Shown piece after piece: positions 1 through 6,600 of a DNA stretch of 8,759 nt. The stretch's first letter is position 1; each line of letters begins with the position of its first letter. The stretch spans positions 1-8,759 of the forward strand of contig JAHJUV010000061.1 of the NCBI GenBank assembly GCA_018828825.1. The letters run 5' to 3'. The notes under the pieces are model-generated. The model searched no databases, had not been told where the DNA came from, and saw only the letters and a program-made list of their open reading frames with translations. This stretch comes from Planctomycetota bacterium. Lineage in GTDB: Bacteria; Planctomycetota; Phycisphaerae; Sedimentisphaerales; UBA12454. Position numbers and translations under genes: made by a program.

Positions 1-1743
1 ATTGCTTAGGAATTCGACAGCTCCGTTCAGATTATTAATAATCGCGCACTCAAACGCACGTCTTTCAGCATTCGCCAACGCAAGACGATCAGGGTCTGTT
101 GTTCCTGATGTAGTTATTGAACTTTCTTTTACAGTCTCATTGTAGTATTGCTTCCATCCATCATCTCTTTTCAAGCACTTCCTTATCATATCTATCACCG
201 CTGTTTCAGGATCAGCCCCAGTATCTTCAGTTGCCATTTTTGAGAGATCTATTGCTAATTCTAGCTGAGCCCGAGTATCCGGATTCATTGCTGACAACAC
301 ATCATGCTTTGCGATAAAGTGAGCCAGTTCATTGCCAGCAAGTAAAATAACAACGTAATCAGCATGTGAACGCACAGCTCTTCCCATACCTTGTTCTATA
401 CGATAAATCAATCTGTTACGTGTGCCTCCTGCAAATCCACTAGTACTGCTGTCAAGTCTATCAAGAATCCCCTCACCAAGAGGCATGCCATCTATAACAA
501 GTATTCTACATGACTTATCAGGAAGGTCAATGCCATCATATCGTTGTATAAAAACTACGAAACTAGGAGTGCCCGACGTATCTTTCAAATTTTCCAATGC
601 ATCTTTGACTTTGTCACCTAAACATATTTGGGCACCAAAGTTTTCCCATTCACGAGCTTTTGACTCACTTGGAGATAGAACGACAACATTGAGTTTAGTT
701 GATAATTTGCTACACAAGGACATTATCCACTTGCGATCCAACTTATCATCCACTAGTGAAGGGGCCAGCACCATACGTTCTCCCATCCCCCTATCATTAG
801 TAGGTTTCACAGGTTTTTCAGCGGCTGATATATCACAGCCAAGTTCTCGAACCAATACAGAATCATCCGCAAGTGTAGCAGACATAAAAAGTCGGTGTGC
901 CGCCTTATCATATGCCGGACTCTTGTGAACAGGTAATATATCAGGAACTATTTCAACTGCTGCACCTGAAACAACACACCTGCATCGTCGCAAAATATCC
1001 TGAATATGTGGAATAACGAATTGTAGATTATCATCATCATTGACTCGATTGGTTATAATTTTTTCAATCTGGGGCAGCAGAGGTTTCCAAATCCAGTAAG
1101 GAATTTCCATGAGTTGGTTCGGGTCCTCATTTTTAATATCATTCCAAACTGCTGAATTATATTCTGCACAAGGACCATCAAGTATTTTCACAAGTTGTTT
1201 TCGTTCACTATCATTAGATATATGGAGAGTAAAACAATCTCGGATTTCTTCGACACCAGCATGAGCATCATCAAGTACAATAGCATAGGGACGAAGCATT
1301 ACATCGGATCTGTCAAAGGTTGTTTTTGCATTGAATAATTTGTCATAAGTACAAATGATAATTGCTTTTCCGGATATACCGTCCACGTTCGGATGTGTCT
1401 GTCTGGGAGGATATATAACTGACTTCAAACCTAACCTCTCGGCTTCTACACCGACTTGTTTACAAAGTTGTTTAGTTGGACACAAATACACAGCGGGCTG
1501 ATGTTTTTCTTCCATAAAAGACCACAAGTAAAGCAACCCTACCGCAGTCTTACCGGCACCGGTACTCATCTTAAGAATGACATCTTGTTTTAACCTTTGT
1601 TCAGAGAGAATTTGAAGAGCATGTTTTTGAACAGCTCTTAACTCAATATGAGATGTTTGTCTATCCAGCGAATCGAAAAGAGAAGCTAAGTTTGCGAAAT
1701 CTATATCCCGCTTCCTACTAACGTGTTTTCTGAAATCAACCAT
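1..1743 (-). CDS. SF2 DEAD/DEAH-type helicase with DinG/XPD-like C-terminal domain (3' end outside window)
   Basis: Reading the minus strand from ATG at 1743 gives 581 codons with no stop up to the left edge, so the C-terminus is missing. An R..Q..A segment (about residues 36-42) is followed by Walker A MSTGAGKT (59-66), motif Ia CPTKQL (88-93), Walker B VLDDAH (156-161, DDAH in place of DEAH), motif III MSAT (287-290), a motif V-like RYDGIDLPD (401-409) and motif VI QGMGRAVRS (451-459). The segment DGIDLPD...ILVIDGMP followed by QGMGRAVR resembles the Helicase_C_2 domain of DinG/XPD enzymes, but I see no four-cysteine iron-sulfur cluster. All ATPase motifs are intact, so an active ATP-dependent nucleic-acid translocase or helicase is expected. 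The residues after motif VI (about 475-581) are not recognised. It appears more AT-rich than the secretion genes and is divergent from them. Its role is unknown: repair, a defence system (HamB-like helicases are one possibility) or a mobile-element function. The helicase fold is near certain; the subfamily is moderate. Confidence 0.93.
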   Translation of the reverse strand, partial: MVDFRKHVSRKRDIDFANLASLFDSLDRQTSHIELRAVQKHALQILSEQRLKQDVILKMSTGAGKTAVGLLYLWSFMEEKHQPAVYLCPTKQLCKQVGVEAERLGLKSVIYPPRQTHPNVDGISGKAIIICTYDKLFNAKTTFDRSDVMLRPYAIVLDDAHAGVEEIRDCFTLHISNDSERKQLVKILDGPCAEYNSAVWNDIKNEDPNQLMEIPYWIWKPLLPQIEKIITNRVNDDDNLQFVIPHIQDILRRCRCVVSGAAVEIVPDILPVHKSPAYDKAAHRLFMSATLADDSVLVRELGCDISAAEKPVKPTNDRGMGERMVLAPSLVDDKLDRKWIMSLCSKLSTKLNVVVLSPSESKAREWENFGAQICLGDKVKDALENLKDTSGTPSFVVFIQRYDGIDLPDKSCRILVIDGMPLGEGILDRLDSSTSGFAGGTRNRLIYRIEQGMGRAVRSHADYVVILLAGNELAHFIAKHDVLSAMNPDTRAQLELAIDLSKMATEDTGADPETAVIDMIRKCLKRDDGWKQYYNETVKESSITTSGTTDPDRLALANAERRAFECAIINNLNGAVEFLSN

Positions 1744-1749
1744 TATGTA

Positions 1750-1754
1750 CCTTT
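1750..1754 (-). promoter_or_regulatory. Shine-Dalgarno site of the helicase gene
   Basis: On the minus strand AAAGG lies 6 bases before ATG 1743. An in-frame TAA at 1755-1753 overlaps it, so no longer form of the protein is possible from an upstream start. This fixes the helicase start. Confidence 0.75.
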
Positions 1755-1775
1755 AATAAATTGGGGCTAATAAAT

Positions 1776-1803
1776 AAAACAAATGACTATTCCCATTTGT
1801 TTT
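1776..1803 (-). promoter_or_regulatory. 10-bp perfect inverted repeat in the helicase leader (operator or weak attenuator)
   Basis: AAAACAAATG (1776-1785) and CATTTGTTTT (1794-1803) pair perfectly around an 8-base spacer. On the minus strand the hairpin lies between the predicted promoter and the start codon and is followed by the T-rich stretch TTTTATTTATT, so it has the shape of an attenuator. The stem has only two G-C pairs, so a dimeric-repressor operator is equally possible. No plus-strand gene ends here that would need a terminator. Confidence 0.45.
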
Positions 1804-1840
1804 TTATTCTCTTTGTTGTCTTTCCTCGTTGTTTCCGGAG

Positions 1841-1869
1841 ATTATATCGCCGAACCTTACCAAACTCAA
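1841..1869 (-). promoter_or_regulatory. Predicted sigma70-type promoter for the helicase gene
   Basis: On the minus strand TTGAGT (1869-1864, four of six matches to TTGACA) is separated by exactly 17 bases from a perfect TATAAT (1846-1841). Transcription would start near 1834, giving a leader of about 90 bases that contains the inverted repeat at 1776-1803 and the AAAGG ribosome site. No extended -10 TG is present. It is a sequence match only. Confidence 0.6.
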
Positions 1870-1907
1870 CCGAATTTATCCGCATACTAAATACCAAAGG
1901 CTACTTC

Positions 1908-1959
1908 GTGTCTTAGTGCCTTAGTGGCTAATTTCAGCAATTTGTGCCGGTTTTTTAAC
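1908..1959 (+). repeat. G/T-rich degenerate repeat, copy 1
   Basis: The core at 1908-1930 starts GTGTCTTAGTG and ends TTAGTGGCTA. It is followed at 1939-1959 by AATTTGTGCCGG and TTTTTTAAC. The core matches 19 of 23 positions of copy 4 (2489-2511), and the trailing element recurs after copy 3 (2355-2373). The function is unknown. Confidence 0.65.
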
Positions 1960-1977
1960 ATAAATCCCTAAAAACTC

Positions 1978-2148
1978 CCGCCTCCGGCGGTATTTATTGC
2001 TTTAACCATGCTGACAACCTCAACAACGGCTATACCTGCCCGAAACCGTAAAAAAACCGCGTTTTGTTTCAATGAAAGCTGATTATATCAGCCGACAGAC
2101 AAAGCATAATAGCTGGCGCAAAAGCTTGTTTTGAGCAAAGCCTTTGCT
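1978..2148. repeat. Cluster of four short inverted repeats
   Basis: Four small perfect stems lie within 171 bases: CCGCC/GGCGG with a 3-base loop (1978-1990), AAAAC/GTTTT with a 3-base loop (2053-2065), GCTGAT/ATCAGC with a 3-base loop (2078-2092) and AGCAAAG/CTTTGCT around one base (2134-2148). None has a clean T-tract typical of a terminator, and none ends a gene. They may be remnants of palindromic repeats or part of a structured transcript. Confidence 0.4.
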
Positions 2149-2160
2149 TTGTCTTATGGA

Positions 2161-2264
2161 CTCCGATTTATCGGAGAACTCATTGAAACAAACAGTGTTA
2201 ATCCGTGTCTGGAAACCTCTGTGTTCTCTGTACTCTCTGTGGCTATATAATTGTTATAAATTCG
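2161..2264 (+). repeat. Composite repeat module A (hairpin, AATCCGTGT, GTGGCTA; G/T-rich copy 2)
   Basis: The module begins with the hairpin CTCCGA-TTTA-TCGGAG (2161-2176). AATCCGTGT follows at 2200-2208 and a G/T-rich copy at 2216-2245 ending CTGTGGCTA. GGCTAT is then followed by TTGTTA (2252-2257) and an ATTCGT element. The same parts recur in the same order about 104 bases downstream, so this is one unit of an imperfect tandem duplication. Confidence 0.55.
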
Positions 2265-2373
2265 TCCCGATTCATCGGGATTTGTGGTTAATAAAAATCA
2301 AAATAATCCGTGTAATCAGTGATTAAAAAATTGGTGTCTTGGTGGCTATTTGTTAATTTGTGCGGATTTTAAC
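2265..2373 (+). repeat. Composite repeat module B (hairpin, AATCCGTGT, GTGGCTA; G/T-rich copy 3)
   Basis: The hairpin TCCCGA-TTCA-TCGGGA (2265-2280) is followed by AATCCGTGT (2305-2313), TTGGTGTCTTGGTGGCTA (2331-2348), TTGTTA (2350-2355) and an AATTTGTGCGG element ending TTTTAAC at 2373. Offsets from module A are 104, 105 and 103 bases for the three main parts. The spacers between them are not conserved, which points to an old or selectively maintained duplication. Confidence 0.55.
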
Positions 2374-2488
2374 GATTTTAACGGACCAAAAAACTTTTAA
2401 ATTGCAGGGAACTTAGGCGACTTTCCGATGTCAAATATATATAGCTGTAAAAGCACAAGGGTATTTGGCTTATGTACTTATATTTTTT

Positions 2489-2511
2489 GTGTCTTTGTGT
2501 CTTGGTGGCTC
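2489..2511 (+). repeat. G/T-rich degenerate repeat, copy 4
   Basis: This 23-base core starts GTGTCTTTGTG and ends CTTGGTGGCTC, differing from copy 1 at four positions. It ends 22 bases before the ATG of the GspC-like gene. Translated in that gene's frame it gives a hydrophobic VSLCLGG stretch that could be mistaken for a signal peptide. Confidence 0.65.
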
Positions 2512-2533
2512 TATTTATTGGAATTGTCATAAG

Positions 2534-3556
2534 ATGATTAAAACACTAAGGATAACGAGTTTTTTGACGGCCGTCACGGCTTTGGGATTTTTCATATTTA
2601 TTGCCGCCCGCGGCTTAGCCGCTGACGAGAAAGTTGAAGCTATTCTCAAACTTCCCGGTGTTGCCGAGCAGTTTCAGGCCGATTTTGCCGGCAGAAGGTC
2701 TGTCGACAGTGAAGCTGAAACGCCGTTAGTCAAGCAGGCTAAAGCACTTGCGCTCCGCATAAATCCGCCGCCTCCACCTCGGCCCGTAAGGCCGCAGCCT
2801 TCGCCGGTTGCTGTTCCGAGACCGCAAGCCCCTGTATCTGCTAAGTTTAAGTTAATCGGTACCAGTTATCATTTTGGCGAAGAGGCCGATTCCTTAGCTC
2901 TTATAGATGAGGTCGGCAAAGGTTTGCACTGGGTAAAGCAGGGCGGCAAAGTCGGTCATTTGACAATAGAAAAAATCGGTGACGGAAAAGTTCTAATTAA
3001 CGACAATGGCAAGACTTATGAACTTATTGCGGATCGAGAAAAAAGGCCTGATTTAGTCAAATCCTATACCGGCCCAGTCAGCCAGGATAGTCCTATTGTC
3101 TTATGGGATTTTAAAGAAGAAGCAGCGGAAGCTGAATCGGCTGTTCCGGCTTCTGTTCCAAGTGCTGATAATGCTGCAACTTCTGTTCCAGAACCTACTC
3201 CGGAGGAGATACGCAGGCAAACACAGGAAAACATCGAATGGCTTAAAAATCTCCAAAATGACCCTAATTCTTTGGGTATGACTGCTGAAGAGGCAAATGA
3301 GCTTAGCGGGCTGGGAGAGCTCTTAAAATCGCTCGAAAATGAGGTTGAGCGGCTTGGCGAGGCCAATGACAGCAATTCGACAACGATTCCTGATGTAAAT
3401 CAGCAGGATGAACAATCTCTGCAAGAGCAGCAGGCTTATAGTGAAGAAGCTCTGGAAGCCCAGGAACAGCAAATCCAGGAAGAGATGGCAAGTCAAGGAC
3501 AGGATGAACAATCCGAATCAGAAACGCCGACAGGCCGGCCAAGACCGAGAAAATAG
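2534..3556 (+). CDS. GspC/PilP-like inner-membrane protein of a type II secretion or type IV pilus system
   Basis: The 340-residue product begins with a short basic end and one hydrophobic segment (about 8-24, ending FIFIAARGLAA), either an uncleaved anchor as in GspC or a signal peptide. A proline-rich linker (about 78-97) leads to a domain at about 103-168 (FKLIGT...LALI...VKQGGKVG...IEKIGDGKVLI...GKTYEL), which matches the pattern of the GspC homology region/PilP, the part that contacts the secretin N0 domain. The C-terminal half is unusual: a likely coiled coil (about 212-270) and a Gln/Glu-rich tail (about 290-327) with no PDZ domain. ATG 2534 is preferred over an in-frame TTG at 2465, because the extra 23 residues are encoded by the repeat at 2489-2511. 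The ribosome site is weak (GGAA 10 bases upstream). Immediate linkage to a secretin and a GspE supports the role. PilP is the main alternative. Confidence 0.78.
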   Translation: MIKTLRITSFLTAVTALGFFIFIAARGLAADEKVEAILKLPGVAEQFQADFAGRRSVDSEAETPLVKQAKALALRINPPPPPRPVRPQPSPVAVPRPQAPVSAKFKLIGTSYHFGEEADSLALIDEVGKGLHWVKQGGKVGHLTIEKIGDGKVLINDNGKTYELIADREKRPDLVKSYTGPVSQDSPIVLWDFKEEAAEAESAVPASVPSADNAATSVPEPTPEEIRRQTQENIEWLKNLQNDPNSLGMTAEEANELSGLGELLKSLENEVERLGEANDSNSTTIPDVNQQDEQSLQEQQAYSEEALEAQEQQIQEEMASQGQDEQSESETPTGRPRPRK

Positions 3557-3690
3557 AAAAGTTGTATTCGGCCGCAGGGAGGTGGATAAATTCAAACTAA
3601 GTACATTATTTTAAAGTATTTATGCCATTTTGTCCGATAAAACAAGATATAAGGCCTCAAAGCGAGGCAAAAAGACATTTGGAGAACCGA
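3557..3690 (+). other. 134-base spacer between the GspC-like and secretin genes, with hairpin and orphan Shine-Dalgarno
   Basis: AGGGAGGTGG (3576-3585) is a strong Shine-Dalgarno-like sequence with no start codon at proper distance. The overlapping GTG at 3582 would open only a 10-codon frame ending at 3614. A 5-bp hairpin GCCTC/GAGGC (3654-3668) lies just before the ribosome site of the secretin. It lacks a T-tract, so it is not a terminator, and the genes are probably co-transcribed. Confidence 0.4.
3681..3684 (+). promoter_or_regulatory. Shine-Dalgarno site that decides the secretin start
   Basis: GGAG lies 6 bases before ATG 3691. The in-frame upstream ATG at 3622 has only AAAG before it and would add 23 hydrophilic residues ahead of the signal peptide, so 3691 is the better start. 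Confidence 0.7.
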
Positions 3691-6600
3691 ATGCCCTTTA
3701 GAGCACATAACAAAAGGCGTCGGCTGCAGGGTGCGATGCTGTCTCTATTTCTAATTATATTTGCGCTAAATGGCCGCGCATTATTAGCCCAGCAGCAGAA
3801 TCTCCGTCAGCCCATCCGTGTCCGGATATTTAATATGCGCAACATTGCCGCACAGCATGTCAAAGATTACCTCGCGCAGGCACAAGTTGGAGATACCGTT
3901 GTTGTCATTCCAGGCACCACAGCTATTTCGGTAACGGCAAGTCCGGAACATCTCGTATTTGCAAGCACTGTTGTTAAACTGGTCGATAGCAATGAGCAAT
4001 TCGATGTACAGTTTATCGATATTGAACCGGATAAGACATTGCCTGATAGCGAAAAGATTCAGGCAAAGCTGGGCAAAGAGTTTGCTGTCGGCACATTACT
4101 CGATGGTCCGGTTTCTTCTTCCTCTGTTGCTGTGGAGAAGATAATAGTCGATGAGTATAAAGACAAAATCCTGGTAATTTCACCGACGGGACAAACATCT
4201 ACTGTTGTTAAAACGATACAGGAATTACTTACCGCCCCGAAAGAGGAGAAGGTAAAAACTGAAAGTCAGCAGGATGCTGTGCCATCGGCCAACGATGTAA
4301 ATTTTGTTCAGGAGCCGATAATCATAGAGGCGAACGAAACTGCGATTATATCCAAACCGGACGCTCAAGCAGATGATGAGATGCTGGGCGAGTTTATAAA
4401 CGAACTTGCGGAAGCGGCAAAGGCCGATGCAGAAGCTAAAAAGGTTGTCGCTGAAGCAAGCCAGACTCCACAGCCCGTTGTTGAAGCAGAGAAAATACAG
4501 ACTCCGGTCGAACCGGAGCCGGTACAAGCTAAATTAGAAGAATTGCCTCAGGAAGCAGCCGAACCCGCCGAGCAGAATAGTGCAGCGGAAAAGATATCGA
4601 TATCCAGAGATATTGATATACCGAACGGCGATGAGATACTCGAACTCAACCTGCCGGAGAAGCTTAGTGTTGTGGCTTTGATAGATCTTGTCGGCAAACA
4701 GCTGAATCTGAATTATCTTTATGATGATACGAAGATAACCGGCAGTGTTACCGTAAAGGTTCAGGGTAAAATCCGCGTTCGTGAGCTGTATAATCTGCTC
4801 GAATCTGTGCTGAAGTTTCGCGGTTTTGTGATGAGCAGGAAAGGCAATCTGGTTACCATAGTCCCTGCGTCGGAAGTGCTCAACCAGGACCCGAAATTTG
4901 TTGATTCAGGCATTGAGCCTGGCGATGTGGCCGTAACGAATGTTTTTCATCTTAATTATATAAGTACCGCAGTGGCGAAGAAATTATTGACGGAGATGAA
5001 GCTCGGTTCGAATATTACTGAAATCCCCGAGGCCAGCACACTTGTTGTTACGGAGTATGCGTTTCGTATTCAGCGTATAGAAGACCTGCTGGACCTTGTT
5101 GATGTACCGGGCCCGCCGAAGGAATTTAAGCTGCGTGTTCTGAGGTACACATTGGCCGAGAGTCTTGTGCCGAAAGTAAAGGACCTTGCAGAGCAACTCG
5201 GTACGGTTGAAATAACAATAGGCATTTCCGCTCCCGCCGCACCTGCCAGTCGCGCCGCGAGGGCGCGTGCAGCAAGAACACCTCAGCCGGCTCAGCAGAC
5301 GGACAAATCCAAGACAGGCGTGTATATTGATTTTGACAAACGAACCAACCGCGTACTTATGATTGGTCTTGCAGATGAAATATCAGCAGTGAATAATATA
5401 GTTGATTCCCTCGATGTTCCGCAGCAGGATTTGCGTGTTATACAAGAATATGAAATGCAGTATGTCGATATAAGTAAAATTGTCGAGGCGTTAAAAGAGC
5501 TTAATATTATCGAAGGAACGGGCACAGGTACAAAACCGACCGGTGTTAGGGCAGCGGCCGGTCCTCCTAAGCCTGCCACTCCAGCGTCTGCAGCCGGGGC
5601 ATCATTGCAGGGCGTCGCTTCGCTCGATGAGCCTCAGATAGTTATGCTGGAGGCGACAAATTCTTTGCTTGTGAACGCGACCCCTGAGCAGCATATCCAG
5701 ATTTCTCAGGTTATCGCATACGTTGACCGTGAGCCAATGCAGACCGCGATACCTTACAGGATATACAGGCTTGAAAATCAGGAGCCGGAGGCTTTGGCAG
5801 AGGTTCTTAACGGTTTGATAGAGAGAACGATCAAAGACAAGGAAGGTAAAATCCAGCAGACTCTAAAGTACACCGAGGATAACATAGCGATAGTTCCGGA
5901 CAAGAACACATTTTCGCTTATTGTTTACGCGAGCAGAAAGAACCAGGAATGGATAGGCAACCTTATCAAATCTCTCGACAAGCGCAGACCGCAGGTATTG
6001 ATCGATGTTTCGCTTGTTGAAATTACGCGGGACGACAAATTTCAGATGGACCTTGATGTGATAGGGAATGTTAAAGAACTGGCGACAAGCAACATTTCTG
6101 CTACGGCCAGTGCCATAGGTTTACCAACTAATGCTCCAAAGAGTACTGTGATTGAAGGCGGATATTTTATAACTTCAGGCAGTGATGAAATTTCAAGAGG
6201 TTTTTATAATGAAGGCAGCATACAAGCCTTATTTAATATGATTGATAAGAACGGCTACGGCAGAGTTCTGGCAAGACCGAAGATTCTCGTTAATGATAAT
6301 GAGGAAGGATTGATTTCAACAGAAGATACTACATATATTGCCCAGCAGACCACGATTAATGTGGAAGGTACGCAAGGTTCTGTTCAAACCAATACAACGT
6401 ATTCACCATATACGGCAAAAATTGAACTAAAGATAACTCCGCAAATCAGTGAAGGCAATCTTCTTCGGCTGGTTATAGAAATGCAGCGGAATGATTTTCA
6501 AAGCACATCAGGGGCAACGAACGGACCGCCGGATGAAAAAAGGAGCAAGGTTGATACTATAGTTACGGTTCCGGACGGCAGTACAATTATACTTGGCGGA

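Larger units (their letters stand above)
1744..2533. other. Long intergenic region without a credible gene
   Basis: This stretch of about 790 bases separates the divergent helicase gene from the secretion operon. Its left end holds the helicase promoter and leader. The rest contains small hairpins and degenerate G/T-rich repeats, listed separately. The longest plus-strand open frame inside (2144-2326) simply reads through the repeats and has no recognisable protein features. I looked for a plus-strand promoter ahead of 2534: TATATA occurs at 2436-2441, but no reasonable -35 box stands 16-18 bases before it, so none is called. Confidence 0.7.

Noticed and set aside
117..317. Plus-strand open frame of 66 codons
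   Set aside because: It is antisense to the helicase coding sequence and has no domain or ribosome site.
422..928. Plus-strand open frame of 168 codons
   Set aside because: It lies wholly antisense to the helicase core, whose motifs are unmistakable, and its Ser/Leu-rich product has no recognisable domain.
1..1743. Calling the helicase a Hachiman HamB or another named defence component
   Set aside because: Motif style alone is not enough: no partner such as HamA is visible, the upstream side is noncoding, and the C-terminus is missing.
1776..1810. Rho-independent terminator on the plus strand
   Set aside because: The hairpin is AT-rich and no plus-strand gene ends before it. A leader element of the minus-strand helicase gene explains it better.
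2144..2326. Plus-strand open frame of 60 codons in the intergenic region
   Set aside because: It reads through both hairpins and two repeat copies, and its residues reflect the repeats rather than a protein.
1870..2533. CRISPR array or tRNA
   Set aside because: The repeats are degenerate, unevenly spaced and few, with no unique spacers of constant length. I found no cloverleaf with a TTC-arm pattern.
3622..3690. Upstream ATG giving a secretin 23 residues longer
   Set aside because: It has a weak ribosome site and would put a hydrophilic stretch before a good signal peptide, while ATG 3691 has GGAG at ideal spacing.
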